A DNA stretch of 64,000 nucleotides from CAILZL01 sp049840395 (GCA_049840395.1 JASGLD010000005.1:186001-250000); one strand, 5' to 3'. Counted from the stretch's first letter, positions 24,354 to 34,281 are shown. Program-made: numbers and translations. The notes: generated from the sequence alone by a model not told the origin.

Positions 24354-25584
24354 ATGCCCGCCGCTATTGTTTCGCAGCCGAACTACCCTTTGATTTTCTC
24401 CGCAGTGGTAATTAGCGCCCTGCTGGGTGCCTGCAGCAAGGGCGCTCAGGAAGGTGCAGCCGGCGGCATGCCACCCCAAGCCGTCACGGTGGAAACCGTG
24501 GCCACGCGCGATGTACCCATCGATTTTGAATATCCCGGCCAGACTGCCGGTTCGCGCGAAGTGGAAATTCGTGCGCGCGTCAGCGGTATTATTGAATAAG
24601 CGCTTCTTTGAAGAAGGCAGCCGCGTCAAAGCCGGTCAGCCTTTGTTCCGCATCGTGCAAGCGCCGTATAGTGCCGCTGCTGCCGCAGCCGAAGCCAATG
24701 TCGCGACTGCTCAAGCCAACGTGGCTAAAGCGGAGCGCGATTACAACCGCTACAAGCCCTTGATCGAAGCCAATGCCATCAGCCAGATGGATTTCGACAA
24801 TGTGGCCTCGGCGCAGGACATCGCCCGCGCCAATCTCAAGGCGGCGCAGGCGCAGTACAACACCGCGCGCATCAATCTCGACTACACCAATGTGGAAGCG
24901 CCGATTTCCGGTGTGATCGGTCGTGCCTTGAAGGTGGAAGGCGCACTGGCCAGTGCCGAGGGCGACAGCCTGTTGGCCACCATGGCGCAGACCGACCCGA
25001 TGGATGTGTACTACGCCGTTTCGGAATCCGACCGTAACAAACTGCAAAGCGAAGCCGCTGCGGGCACCTTGGTGCTGCCGGCTAACAATGGCGGCTACAC
25101 AGTGAAGTTGAAGAGCAATGATGGTCGCGTGTTGGCGCAAACCGGCAAGTTGAACTTCAACGATTACAAGGCCGATACCAACACCGGCGCGTATACCACG
25201 CGTGCACAGTTTGCCAATGACAAGGGCCAACTCTCGCCAGGTCAATTTGTACGCGTGGTGGTCAGTGGTGCGAAACGCGCCAATGCCATCGTGTTGCCGC
25301 AGCGCGCTGTGCTCGACAATGCCACTGGCAAGTATGTGTACGTGGTAGGTAAGGGCCAAGATGGCAAGCCTGCCGCCGAGCCGCGTCCGGTGGTGCCCGG
25401 CGAATGGGTGCAATTGGATGACAAGGGCGGTAATGGCTGGGTGATCAAGTCGGGCCTGAAAGCCGGCGACCAAGTCATCGTCGATGGCACGGCTCGTATC
25501 TTCTATCCCTTCCAGTCCATCAATCCGGTTACTGCCGAGCAGGCTGCGCAAGCGGCCGCTGCTGCGCCTGCCGCCAAACAGTAA
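24354..25584 (+). pseudogene. RND efflux periplasmic adaptor (AcrA/MexA-like), frameshifted
   Basis: The adaptor is split by a one-base change. The first part (82 codons from ATG 24354) has a lipoprotein signal with lipobox LLGAC (Cys27) and the hairpin start PVTVETVATRDVPIDFEYPGQTAGSREVEIRARVSGIIE, then stops at 24597-24599. The second part continues in the +1 frame as NKRFFEEGSRVKAGQPLFRI and on to the barrel domains, ending LLPQRAVLDNATGKYV and GLKAGDQVIVDG. Joined, the protein is about 409 residues, the expected size. Removing one base near 24591-24599 restores a normal AcrA-type sequence. Either the gene is broken or the sequence has an error. The downstream pump and outer-membrane genes are intact. 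Confidence 0.9.
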
Positions 25585-25603
25585 TAAACGGAGTTTCTAA
25601 AAT

Positions 25604-28600
25604 ATGTTCTCCCGATTTTTTATTGATAGGCCGATCTTTGCCTTTGTGATCTCGATCTTCATCGTGATCGCGGGCTTGGCGGCTATTCGTGCGCTACCCA
25701 TTGCGCAGTATCCGGAAATTTCTCCGCCAGTAGTTACGGTGCGCGCCGTCTATCCGGGTGCGTCCGCGGAAACTATCGCAGCCACGGTGGCCTCGCCTAT
25801 TGAAAACGCCATCACCGGCGTGGAAGGCATGATGTACATGTCGTCCACTTCGACCTCGAACGGCGCAGTGGAAATCACCGTGACCTTCGAGATCGGCACC
25901 AATGTCGATCAGGCGGCAGTGAACGTTAACAACCGCGTTAAACAAGCGGATGCGCGTCTGCCGGAAGAAGTGCGCAAGCAGGGCGTATCGGTGGAGAAGG
26001 GCTCTTCGTCCTTCCTGCAGATCTTCGCCTTCTATTCGCCGGATGGCAGTCACGACGACCTGTTCACTTCAAACTACGTCACGTTGAATGTGCTGGATAG
26101 CATCAAGAAGATTCCCGGCACCACCAATGTGCAGATCTTCGGCGCCAAGGACTACGCCATGCGCATCTGGCTGAAGCCGGACCGCATGACGCAGTTGAAA
26201 GTGACGGTACCGGAAATCGCTGCTGCCCTGCAGGAACAGAATGCGCAGTTTGCGGCCGGCAAGATCGGTCAATCGCCCAATGGCGGCGATCAAGATCTGG
26301 TGTACACAGTGACGGCCAAAGGCCGTCTGTCCACCGTGGAGGAATTCGAGAACATCATCGTTCGCTCCAATACCGATGGCAGCCAACTACGCGTGAAAGA
26401 CATTGCACGCGTAGAACTGGGTTCCAAGGACAATGACTTCAACGGTACTTATAACGGCATGCCAGCCGTGTTGCTGGCGGTGTTTCTACAACCCGGTGCG
26501 AATGCACTGGATGTAGCCGATGCTGTTAAAGCCACGATGGAACCCTTGGCCAAGTCCTTCCCGACTGGGCTGACTTACTCAGTGGCCTACGACACCACAC
26601 GCTTCGTCGAAGTCTCGATTGAAGAAGTAGTGAAGACACTGGGCGAAGCCATGATTCTGGTGTTCCTGGTAGTGTTCCTGTTCCTGCAGAACTGGCGCGC
26701 CACGATCATCCCGACCTTGGCTGTGCCGGTGTCGTTGATCGGTACCTTCGCCGGCCTGCACCTGCTGGGTTATTCGATCAATACGCTGACCCTATTCGGC
26801 ATGGTGCTGGCTATCGGTATCGTGGTGGACGACGCCATCGTGGTGTTGGAGAACGTCGAACGTCACATGCATGAGGATCACCTGCCGGCGCGTGAAGCGG
26901 CGATCAAAGCCATGCATGAAGTCACTGAGCCGGTGGTAGCCATCGTACTGGTGCTATGTGCCGTGTTCATTCCCATCGCCTTCCTGGGCGGACTGACCGG
27001 CGAGTTGTATCGCCAGTTCGCCATCACCATCTCGATATCGGTGGTGCTGTCCGGCATCGTGGCTTTGACCATGACGCCGGCGCTGTGTGTGTTGATGCTG
27101 CGTCATGAGCATAAGCAAACGTCGCGCTTTTTCATCTGGTTCAACGATTTCTTCCAGCGCATCACCGGCCGCTATGTGTCGGGCGTGACCTTCTTCATGA
27201 AGCGCTCGGTGCTGGGTGTAGCGTTGTTCGTTGGCATGGTGATCGTGACCGGCATTCTGTGGAGAGCCACACCGAGTTCGCTGGTGCCGGATGAGGATCA
27301 AGGTTACTACATCTCTGCAATTTTCTTACCCGATGGTTCATCGCTGGAACGCACCGACAAGGTCGTAGCGCAGGTGGTGGAAGCGGTTAAATCCAATCCA
27401 GTGAATCAGGATGTGATTGCTTTCAGCGGCCTGGACTTCATCGGTGGTGGCTATAAAAACAACGCTGCCACCATGTTCGTGACACAGAAGCCCTGGTCCG
27501 AACGCAAGATTGGCCCTAAGGAACTGGTGCCCGAGTTGTACATGAAGACTGCTGGCATCAAGGAAGCGCTAGTGCTGGCCTTCGCACCACCGGCGATTTT
27601 CGGTCTGGGCAACACCGGTGGCTTTGAATTGTATGTACAGAACAAGGGCGATGGCGGCACCAAGCAATTGGTGGCCGGCATGAGTCAGCTGGTCGGTGCC
27701 GCATCGCAGAGCAAGGTATTGACCGGTGGCTTGCAGACACTGTGGAAACCGAATGCGCCGCAGTTGTATGTGAATGTGGATCGCGATCGCGCCAAAGCGT
27801 TGGGCATCCCGTTGACGGATGCGTTCAACACCTTGGCGGGCACGTTGGGTACTTACTACGTCAATGACTTCAATAAGTATGGTCGTGCCTGGCAGGTGCT
27901 GATGAGCGCCGACAGCCAGTATCGCAAACGTCCGGACGATATCGGCCGCATCTACGTAAAGAGTAGTCGTGGTGAAATGGTGCCGTTATCGGCCTTTGCA
28001 TCGGTTGAATACAGCGCGGGTCCAGACACAATAGATCGCTATAACAACCTGCCAGCAGTAAAGTTGCTTGGCAATGCTGCGCCTGGATATTCATCCGGTC
28101 AGGCACTGGCCGAAGTGGAACGTTTGGCAAAGCAAGCGCTTCCCAGCGACATCACCTATGAATGGACAGGTTCGGCTTATCAGGAAAAGCAGGTGTCGAA
28201 TGCAGCAGCCTTTGCGTTGATCCTCGCCGCAGTCATGGTGTTCCTGATTCTGGCGGCTCAGTACGAAAAATGGTCGCTGCCGTTCTCGGTGTTGTTAGCC
28301 ATGCCTTTCGGCATCTTCGGTGCCTTGATGGCTGTGTGGCTGCGCGGCTATACCAATGACGTGTACTTCCAGATCGGTCTGGTTACGTTGCTGGGCCTGG
28401 CGGCCAAGAACGCCATCCTGATTGTCGAATTCGCTGTAATGAAGCATCGACAGGGTTATCCAGTGGCAGCAGCGGCATTGGAAGCAGCACGACTGCGCTT
28501 CCGTCCGATTGTGATGACGTCACTGGCATTCATCCTGGGCGTGTTGCCGTTGGCACTGTCCACAGGCGCTGGCGCCGGCGCACGTACTTCAGCAGGTACA

Positions 28601-28762
28601 GGCGTAGTGGGCGGCATGTTGGCGGCGACGTTCTTAGCGATCTTCTTCGTACCGCTGGCTTACAAGCTGTTGACAGATCGCAGCTTTAAAACGCCGCCGG
28701 AGGAGTTGCAGCCACCTGCCGTTGTTCATGACGACGGTGAAGGAGATGGTCATGCGTTCTAA
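25604..28762 (+). CDS. RND multidrug efflux permease (HAE1, AcrB/MexB-like)
   Basis: The 1052-residue inner-membrane pump uses the proton gradient to expel hydrophobic compounds through a tripartite tunnel. The start is typical (MFSRFFIDRPIFAFVISI). A pair of Asp in the fourth membrane segment, GIVVDDAIVVLENV, is the proton-relay signature, and a second-repeat motif reads GLAAKNAILIVEFA. Large periplasmic loops follow TM1 and TM7. It lies 19 bases after the adaptor and overlaps the outer-membrane gene. With the adaptor broken, it may lack its normal partner unless the frameshift is an artefact. Confidence 0.96.
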   Translation: MFSRFFIDRPIFAFVISIFIVIAGLAAIRALPIAQYPEISPPVVTVRAVYPGASAETIAATVASPIENAITGVEGMMYMSSTSTSNGAVEITVTFEIGTNVDQAAVNVNNRVKQADARLPEEVRKQGVSVEKGSSSFLQIFAFYSPDGSHDDLFTSNYVTLNVLDSIKKIPGTTNVQIFGAKDYAMRIWLKPDRMTQLKVTVPEIAAALQEQNAQFAAGKIGQSPNGGDQDLVYTVTAKGRLSTVEEFENIIVRSNTDGSQLRVKDIARVELGSKDNDFNGTYNGMPAVLLAVFLQPGANALDVADAVKATMEPLAKSFPTGLTYSVAYDTTRFVEVSIEEVVKTLGEAMILVFLVVFLFLQNWRATIIPTLAVPVSLIGTFAGLHLLGYSINTLTLFGMVLAIGIVVDDAIVVLENVERHMHEDHLPAREAAIKAMHEVTEPVVAIVLVLCAVFIPIAFLGGLTGELYRQFAITISISVVLSGIVALTMTPALCVLMLRHEHKQTSRFFIWFNDFFQRITGRYVSGVTFFMKRSVLGVALFVGMVIVTGILWRATPSSLVPDEDQGYYISAIFLPDGSSLERTDKVVAQVVEAVKSNPVNQDVIAFSGLDFIGGGYKNNAATMFVTQKPWSERKIGPKELVPELYMKTAGIKEALVLAFAPPAIFGLGNTGGFELYVQNKGDGGTKQLVAGMSQLVGAASQSKVLTGGLQTLWKPNAPQLYVNVDRDRAKALGIPLTDAFNTLAGTLGTYYVNDFNKYGRAWQVLMSADSQYRKRPDDIGRIYVKSSRGEMVPLSAFASVEYSAGPDTIDRYNNLPAVKLLGNAAPGYSSGQALAEVERLAKQALPSDITYEWTGSAYQEKQVSNAAAFALILAAVMVFLILAAQYEKWSLPFSVLLAMPFGIFGALMAVWLRGYTNDVYFQIGLVTLLGLAAKNAILIVEFAVMKHRQGYPVAAAALEAARLRFRPIVMTSLAFILGVLPLALSTGAGAGARTSAGTGVVGGMLAATFLAIFFVPLAYKLLTDRSFKTPPEELQPPAVVHDDGEGDGHAF

Positions 28763-30182
28763 TCTCAACGCTTCTTTATCGCGTTATATGAAATTAAGTT
28801 TGTCAGCGAGTATGTTGGGTGCAACGTTGTTGATAGGTGGCTGTGCCAGCACCTATCAACCACCCAAATTTGAACTGCCCAGCGCTGAAGTGGCCTCGAC
28901 GCCTGTCGAGTACAGCGAGTGGTGGCAGCAGCTTAACGACTCGGTACTGACCGGCCTGATCAACGAAGCGCTCACGCACAACACCGATGTGCTCACCGCC
29001 ATGCAAAGTGTGGAGCAGTCACGTAGCAATCTGCGTCTCGCACGCATCACTATGTTGCCGGATGTCAGCTTGGGCGGTAGCGCCACACGACAGCAAGCCA
29101 GCGACTACACCGCTCAGCCAGGGCAAAGCGGCATCAGCAATGTATATAACGCTGGTTTCAATGCGTCGTATGAAATCGATCTCTGGGGTCGCGCCTGGAA
29201 AGCTCGCGATGCCATTGCTTCACAACTTCTGGCCAGTCAGTACGCACGGGAGACCACGCGTGCTGCAATCGCTGCACAAACCGCCAAGAGCTACTTCACC
29301 TTGCTGGCGTTGGATGCTCAGCTGGCTTTGTTGGAGCAAACTCAAGTCACGCGTAACGATGCATTGAATCTGCAACAGCTGCGTTTCAAGGCAGGCGCAT
29401 CGGGTGATTATGAATTGCAAGTGTCACAGGCAGAACTGGCCACCATCGCTGCGCGTTTGCCCGCCACTCGCGCAGCATTAGAGCAAGCAGAGGCGGCGCT
29501 GGCGGTGCTGTTGGGTCGTTCACCCAAAGCCATTGTTGAAGACCATGTGACTCGCGGTAGCGAACTGCAGGTGCTGGCTAACTTGCCGGAAGTACCTGCG
29601 GGGTTGCCGGCCGATCTGCTGATGCGACGACCTGATGTGCGCCAGGCCGAAGCTCGTTTGGCAGCTGCGGACGCCAATTTGCAGGAAACGCGACGGCGCT
29701 ACTTTCCTGGCTTGAGCATCACTGGCTTCTTCGGTGCGGAGAGTCTGTCGTTGTCTGACTTGTTCGATTCGGCGGCGCGTAGCTGGAGCATTACCGGCGC
29801 CATTACCCAACCCATCGTGGGTCTGGCTAAAGTCGGCGCACAGGTAGATGCAGCCAAGGCTACACGCGAACAGGCAGAACTGGCTTATGCACAGGCGGCC
29901 CGCAACGCTTATGCAGATGCGCGCAGTGCTTTAGCGGGCTATCGTGCCGCGCGTGAAGTGCTGCTTGCCACACAGCAACGTGCAGACAATCAGAATCGCG
30001 TTAAAACCATCATCGAGCAACGCTACAAAGGTGGTGCTGCCAGTTATTTCGATCTGCTCAACGCCGAAAGGGATCGTCTCAGTGCCGAGAATGATCGAGT
30101 CAGCGCCTTGCAGAATCGGCTTGATGCGCTGGTGAGCATGTACCAGGCATTGGGTGGCGGCTGGAGCGCTGCCGAACTGTAA
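28752..30182 (+). CDS. Outer-membrane efflux channel (OprM/NodT family lipoprotein)
   Basis: The 476-residue channel has a lipoprotein signal with lipobox LIGGC (Cys31). Duplicated outer-membrane-efflux helices follow: WWQQLNDSVLTGLINEALTHN and SYEIDLWGRAW in the first half, PDLLMRRPDVRQAEARL and RYKGGAASYFDLLNAERDRL in the second. The ATG at 28752 has AAGGAGA upstream. The start overlaps the permease stop by 11 bases, so translation is coupled. A terminator follows directly. Confidence 0.96.
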   Translation: MRSNLNASLSRYMKLSLSASMLGATLLIGGCASTYQPPKFELPSAEVASTPVEYSEWWQQLNDSVLTGLINEALTHNTDVLTAMQSVEQSRSNLRLARITMLPDVSLGGSATRQQASDYTAQPGQSGISNVYNAGFNASYEIDLWGRAWKARDAIASQLLASQYARETTRAAIAAQTAKSYFTLLALDAQLALLEQTQVTRNDALNLQQLRFKAGASGDYELQVSQAELATIAARLPATRAALEQAEAALAVLLGRSPKAIVEDHVTRGSELQVLANLPEVPAGLPADLLMRRPDVRQAEARLAAADANLQETRRRYFPGLSITGFFGAESLSLSDLFDSAARSWSITGAITQPIVGLAKVGAQVDAAKATREQAELAYAQAARNAYADARSALAGYRAAREVLLATQQRADNQNRVKTIIEQRYKGGAASYFDLLNAERDRLSAENDRVSALQNRLDALVSMYQALGGGWSAAEL

Positions 30183-30194
30183 TAAGCAACCGTC

Positions 30195-30231
30195 AAAGCT
30201 CCCGACTCCAATGAGTCGGGAGCTTTTTTTT
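30195..30231 (+). terminator. Rho-independent terminator of the efflux operon
   Basis: AAAGCTCCCGACT (30195-30207) pairs with AGTCGGGAGCTTT (30214-30226), and the T-run continues to 30231. It is a strong terminator just beyond the channel gene. Confidence 0.92.
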
Positions 30232-30242
30232 GGACCGGCAAC

Positions 30243-30476
30243 CTACTGGCGCGAGTAGGTGATCTTCTTGGTGCCGCCTTCGCAACTACCCACCACCTTG
30301 GCATCACCGACTTGATCGTTTGCCACAATGGTGAGCACATAGCCCGTCACACCCTTGGTATCGAGCTTCGCGGCAATTTCCGTTTTGAGTTCTTCGCAGG
30401 ATTTTGGCTCTGCTGAGACTGCCTCGGTTAACAAGAGCGAACCGGCGATTAAGCTGAAAATTATGAGAGTTTTCAT
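30243..30476 (-). CDS. DUF1161 family small secreted protein
   Basis: The 77-residue protein has a signal peptide (MKTLIIFSLIAGSLLLTEAVSA). The mature part carries the DUF1161 pattern: CEELKTEIAAKLDTKGV, a GYVLTIV strand and KVVGSCEGGTKKITYSR, with two Cys that probably pair. The ATG at 30476 is chosen because AAGGA lies nine bases upstream; the frame is open further but without signal features. The function is unknown. Confidence 0.88.
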   Translation of the reverse strand: MKTLIIFSLIAGSLLLTEAVSAEPKSCEELKTEIAAKLDTKGVTGYVLTIVANDQVGDAKVVGSCEGGTKKITYSRQ

Positions 30477-30564
30477 CACAACGATCCTTATGAAGTGAGA
30501 CATCACGTTTTTACATCTTATCTGTGAATTCATCCAAGAAGCGAGCGCTGCCCTCAATCGGCAC

Positions 30565-30597
30565 AAACAAAAAGGCCCATCTCACGATGGGCCTTTT
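30565..30597 (-). terminator. Terminator downstream of fusA
   Basis: AAAAGGCCCAT (30570-30580) pairs with ATGGGCCTTTT (30587-30597). On the minus strand the stem is followed by T-rich TTTTTGTTT. It lies just beyond the fusA stop. Confidence 0.85.
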
Positions 30598-30620
30598 GCA
30601 TTGCTACTGCCAGCGCTTAA

Positions 30621-32777
30621 TCAGCCCTTAGGAGCTGCACGCGCCTTGGCCACTTCAGCAATCACCTGGTCAGCCACGTTCTTCGGCACTGGATCGTAGT
30701 GCGCGAATTCCATGGTGAACGAAGCGCGGCCTGAGGTCATACCACGCAGGTGACCGATGTAGCCGAACATTTCCGACAGCGGCACTGTGGACACAACAGC
30801 AATGTTGGTACCGCGTTCCAGCTGTTCGAGAATGGTGCCACGACGACGGTTAACGTCACCAATTACGTCACCGAGGTAGTCGCCTGGAGTAACGGTTTCG
30901 ACCTTCATCACGGGTTCGAGCAACTGCGGGCCGGCCTTGCGGATGGCTTCGCGGAAGCAGGCCTTGGCGGCAATTTCGAATGTCAGCGCGTTCGAGTCCA
31001 CGTCATGGTAGCTACCGTCGGTCAGCGTAGCGCGGAAGTCCACAGTTGGGTATTGGGCGAGCACGCCTTCTTCCATCTGCATCTTCAGGCCCTTTTCGAC
31101 TGAAGGTACGTATTCCTTCGGCACCGAACCGCCAACTGTTTTGTCGACGAACTCGAAGCCCGATCCGCGTTCCAGCGGTTCGAAGGTGATCCATACTTCT
31201 GCGAATTGACCCGAACCACCGGTCTGTTTCTTGTGCACGTACTGTTCGTCGATCTTCTTGGTGAAGGTTTCGCGGTAAGCCACCTGCGGCTTGCCCATGA
31301 TGCCTTCGACGTTGAACTCGGTACGCATACGGTCGAGCGTTACTTCCAGGTGCAATTCGCCCATGCCGCGCAGAATGGTCTGACCGGTTTCGCGATCGGT
31401 TTCCAGATGCAGCGATGGATCGGCGCGAACCATCTTGCCGAGGGCGGCGTTGAACTTTTCTTGTTCGGCCTTGGTTTTAGCCTGCACCGATACGCTGATC
31501 ACGGGGTCAGGGAAACGCATGCGCTCCAACACCACGGGATTAGCCGAATCGCACAGTGTGTCACCCGTTTCAGTTTCCTGCATCGAAACCAGCGCAATGA
31601 TGTCGCCGGCGCGTGCTTCTTCGATCGGGTTGGCTTCTTTGGCGAACATTTCCACCATGCGGCCAATCTTTTCGCGCTTGCCACGCGTTGTGTTCATTAC
31701 CGAAGCACCCTTGGCGAGTACACCGGAATAAACACGCACGAAGGTCAACGCGCCATAGGCGTCGTTGATCACCTTAAATGCCAGCGCCGAGAAGGGCTCT
31801 TCGTCCGAACACTTACGTTCACCATTCGGATTACCGTCTGCGTCCACAGTGTTGATCGCGGCCACGTCGGTAGGCGCTGGCAGATAATCAACCACGGCGT
31901 CGAGTACTTGCTGCACGCCCTTGTTCTTGTACGACGAACCGCACAGTACGGGGTTGAATGCAGAAGCAATCGTGCCTTTGCGCAGGCAGGCGCGCAGCAC
32001 TTCGGCCGAAGGGATGATTTCTTCACCGAGATACGCTTCCATTGCCGCATCGTCCTGTTCCAAACAGGTGTCGATCAGTTCCGAACGGAATTTCGGAATG
32101 GCATCGAGGATCGCGCGATCGCTAGGCACAGTGATGCCGAGCTTGTCGGCCATGCCGTCGGTGATGTCGAGAATTTTCCACTCAGCATCCTTGTCATCCG
32201 AATCCCAAACCAGAGCCTTCATTTCGACCAGGTCGATCATGCCCTTGAAGTTATCTTCAGAACCGATCGGCAGTTGTACTGGCAACGGACGCGCGCCGAG
32301 GCGCTTCTTGATCATGTCCACGCAGCGCAGGAAGTTGGCACCGCTACGGTCCATCTTGTTGACGTAGCAAATACGCGGCACGCCGTAGTTGTCGGCTAGA
32401 CGCCAGTTGGTTTCGGACTGGGGTTCTACACCTGCTACGCCGTCGAATACCACTACTGCGCCGTCGAGTACGCGCAGCGAGCGATTTACTTCGATGGTGA
32501 AGTCAACGTGTCCGGGAGTATCGATAACGTTGATCTTCTTCTCACGCCAGAACGTCGACACAGCAGCGGATTGAATGGTGATACCGCGCTTCTGTTCCTG
32601 TTCCAGGTAGTCGGTGGTCGTCGAAGTCTTCAAGTCCTTCGTTTCATGCACGTCGATGATGGTGTGCTTACGACCGGTGTAGTACAGGATGCGTTCGGTG
32701 GTGGTGGTCTTACCGGCGTCAACGTGAGCGATGATGCCGATATTGCGTATATCAGATAAGGGCGTTGTGCGAGGCAT
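30621..32777 (-). CDS. fusA: Translation elongation factor G
   Basis: The 718-residue GTPase drives ribosome translocation. G domain: AHVDAGKTTTTE (P loop), RGITIQSA (G2), DTPGHVDF (G3), NKMD (G4). Domain II onward is complete. The switch I region reads HETKDLKTSTTTDYLEQEQ, unlike the HDGAATMDWMEQE of most bacterial EF-G. It stands alone, not in a str operon with rpsL-rpsG-tufA. It may therefore be a second, divergent EF-G copy, but the window cannot show another. Confidence 0.93.
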   Translation of the reverse strand: MPRTTPLSDIRNIGIIAHVDAGKTTTTERILYYTGRKHTIIDVHETKDLKTSTTTDYLEQEQKRGITIQSAAVSTFWREKKINVIDTPGHVDFTIEVNRSLRVLDGAVVVFDGVAGVEPQSETNWRLADNYGVPRICYVNKMDRSGANFLRCVDMIKKRLGARPLPVQLPIGSEDNFKGMIDLVEMKALVWDSDDKDAEWKILDITDGMADKLGITVPSDRAILDAIPKFRSELIDTCLEQDDAAMEAYLGEEIIPSAEVLRACLRKGTIASAFNPVLCGSSYKNKGVQQVLDAVVDYLPAPTDVAAINTVDADGNPNGERKCSDEEPFSALAFKVINDAYGALTFVRVYSGVLAKGASVMNTTRGKREKIGRMVEMFAKEANPIEEARAGDIIALVSMQETETGDTLCDSANPVVLERMRFPDPVISVSVQAKTKAEQEKFNAALGKMVRADPSLHLETDRETGQTILRGMGELHLEVTLDRMRTEFNVEGIMGKPQVAYRETFTKKIDEQYVHKKQTGGSGQFAEVWITFEPLERGSGFEFVDKTVGGSVPKEYVPSVEKGLKMQMEEGVLAQYPTVDFRATLTDGSYHDVDSNALTFEIAAKACFREAIRKAGPQLLEPVMKVETVTPGDYLGDVIGDVNRRRGTILEQLERGTNIAVVSTVPLSEMFGYIGHLRGMTSGRASFTMEFAHYDPVPKNVADQVIAEVAKARAAPKG

Positions 32778-33434
32778 AGCAATTTCCAGAACAGTTTAAA
32801 GTGAGATCAAATTCGATCGTTTGGCCACAGTGTTGGTTGGGGAATTACCCTCAATCCATGGACACTGCGAGAACGTCACTGGAACCCCAGTGCAGCGCCT
32901 TCGGCCGCTCGGCTATTTATCGTTCGCCGAGGAACGCCAGCCGAATCAGGTATTGTATCGAAAAAATCCCGGGGAGCGACAACGACTTATAGCTGGCCCC
33001 TTAAGGCACCGGCCCCAATGCCGGAATCGCTGTTTCAACCTAGCCATACATTTGTCCTACAGTGCTGGGTGAATTGGGACCATAGGCACCGAAAAAAGTA
33101 GGTTGCTTCACTTCCGGCGAACGATCGGTTTGTACGGTCAACTCGTGGCAAACGAGGCACGGATGCCTTTGCTTTTTGCAGGGATCCGGCTTTTGATTTT
33201 GTTAAATTCTGAGCGTTGCTGGTGTTTCAGAAAGCACTCACTAACAGCAGCTGTTATCAAATGGCTTTAGATGAAAGAAATTAATAATGGCGTCAAAATT
33301 ACTAATAGTTTCAATTTGTTCCACTGACTAAGAGTCGGAAAGCGATACTCCCGTTGCTTTGGCGATCTGGGGTCGAGGTCCGAGATACACTGCGTAGATC
33401 GCAGCTGAAACTGTATTGATAGGAGAAGCTTGAA
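32778..33434. other. 657-base intergenic region between fusA and the duplicated-domain gene
   Basis: No gene, RNA or known repeat is recognised. The half nearest fusA should hold the leftward fusA promoter; no strong -35/-10 stands out. The right half is more AT-rich around 33190-33330. TAGGAGA (33419-33425) is the ribosome site of the next gene. Confidence 0.5.
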
Positions 33435-34148
33435 ATGGCCATGCGGAAGTACCTCGGCGCCTTCACCATTCGACCTGAATTCACGGGAGATGAGGCGTGG
33501 AAATATCAAACCCAGGCCATCGCTCCCTTCATCCGGTTTCTGGCCGCTCACCGTCTGAGCAAGTACTTTGTCCGTCGCGTCGTTAACGTCTTGGCGGGAG
33601 ATCCGAAATTCTACGACTTAGTGGAGATCTACTGGGTCGATACAGACCTGGAGAAGGAGTACTACGGCTCGCTGCTGCCGTTTTACAAGGAAGCCGGGCT
33701 GACCCCACCGATGGCAGCCTGGACTCGGTTGGCTGTTTCGATCTGGAACACCACCGAAGAGGTGTGTGAGGTCATCGAGCACGACGACTCCGCGAGCGAA
33801 AAGCTGTACAAAACGATGGACGGTTATCAGATCGCTGACGGAATAGATAAGGAAGAGTTCTGGAATTACTTGAATGGTCCCTATGCTGCGACCGTCAGGT
33901 CCATTGCCGGTGACCTGATCAAGAAGTTCACGATTCATCGGCCGGTGGCTGTGGCCGCGGGGGATCCCTCGTATTTCTATGCCATCAACGAAATTTGGTG
34001 GACCAGCAAAGAGGCTCGAGACGTGTTTGTCGAGCTGGCACAAAAGCACAAGCTGCCTTCCGGAAAGAATCTGCCGGAGGATTTCGCTGCGCGTACTGCG
34101 GCAGATGCTAATTGGGCTATTGAGATCGAAACAAAACAGCTGGCGTAG
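33435..34148 (+). CDS. Tandem alpha/beta-barrel (EthD-like) protein
   Basis: The 237-residue protein has no signal peptide or membrane segment. It consists of two similar halves: AGDPKFYDLVEIYWVDT (54-70) corresponds to AGDPSYFYAINEIWWTS (175-191), with KYFVRRVVNV before the first and KKFTIHRPVAV before the second. The pattern suggests two ferredoxin-like (dimeric alpha-beta barrel, EthD-type) domains fused by duplication. EthD-like domains occur in small-molecule degradation and polyketide-type enzymes. The role here is unknown. It lies alone between fusA and gyrB; this is not a standard neighbour of either. Confidence 0.7.
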   Translation: MAMRKYLGAFTIRPEFTGDEAWKYQTQAIAPFIRFLAAHRLSKYFVRRVVNVLAGDPKFYDLVEIYWVDTDLEKEYYGSLLPFYKEAGLTPPMAAWTRLAVSIWNTTEEVCEVIEHDDSASEKLYKTMDGYQIADGIDKEEFWNYLNGPYAATVRSIAGDLIKKFTIHRPVAVAAGDPSYFYAINEIWWTSKEARDVFVELAQKHKLPSGKNLPEDFAARTAADANWAIEIETKQLA

Positions 34149-34249
34149 TTGAAAACGGCATCTGCTTCATATCTAAGAACGCCAAACCAGGTGCCGGTGA
34201 CAATAGAGACAACCGGCCCTCAGATGCACATCGGTCGAAGCAATAAAAA

Positions 34250-34281
34250 TGGCACTGGCTAAAAGCACAGTGCCAAATTTT
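34250..34281 (+). terminator. Weak hairpin terminator between the duplicated-domain gene and gyrB
   Basis: TGGCACTG (34250-34257) pairs with CAGTGCCA (34268-34275), followed by AATTTTG. It lies about 100 bases past the stop of the plus-strand gene and could also serve the convergent gyrB end. Confidence 0.5.

Noticed and set aside
24198..24629. A minus-strand frame upstream of the efflux operon that could be its regulator
   Set aside because: No helix-turn-helix or TetR/MarR features are present, and it overlaps the adaptor start region. No local regulator is claimed.
31206..32399. A 397-codon open frame antisense to fusA
   Set aside because: The product has no recognisable domain and lies wholly inside EF-G. 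It is a by-product of codon bias.
32778..33434. A structured RNA or riboswitch in the fusA upstream gap
   Set aside because: Only small imperfect stems were seen; no known riboswitch core was recognised.
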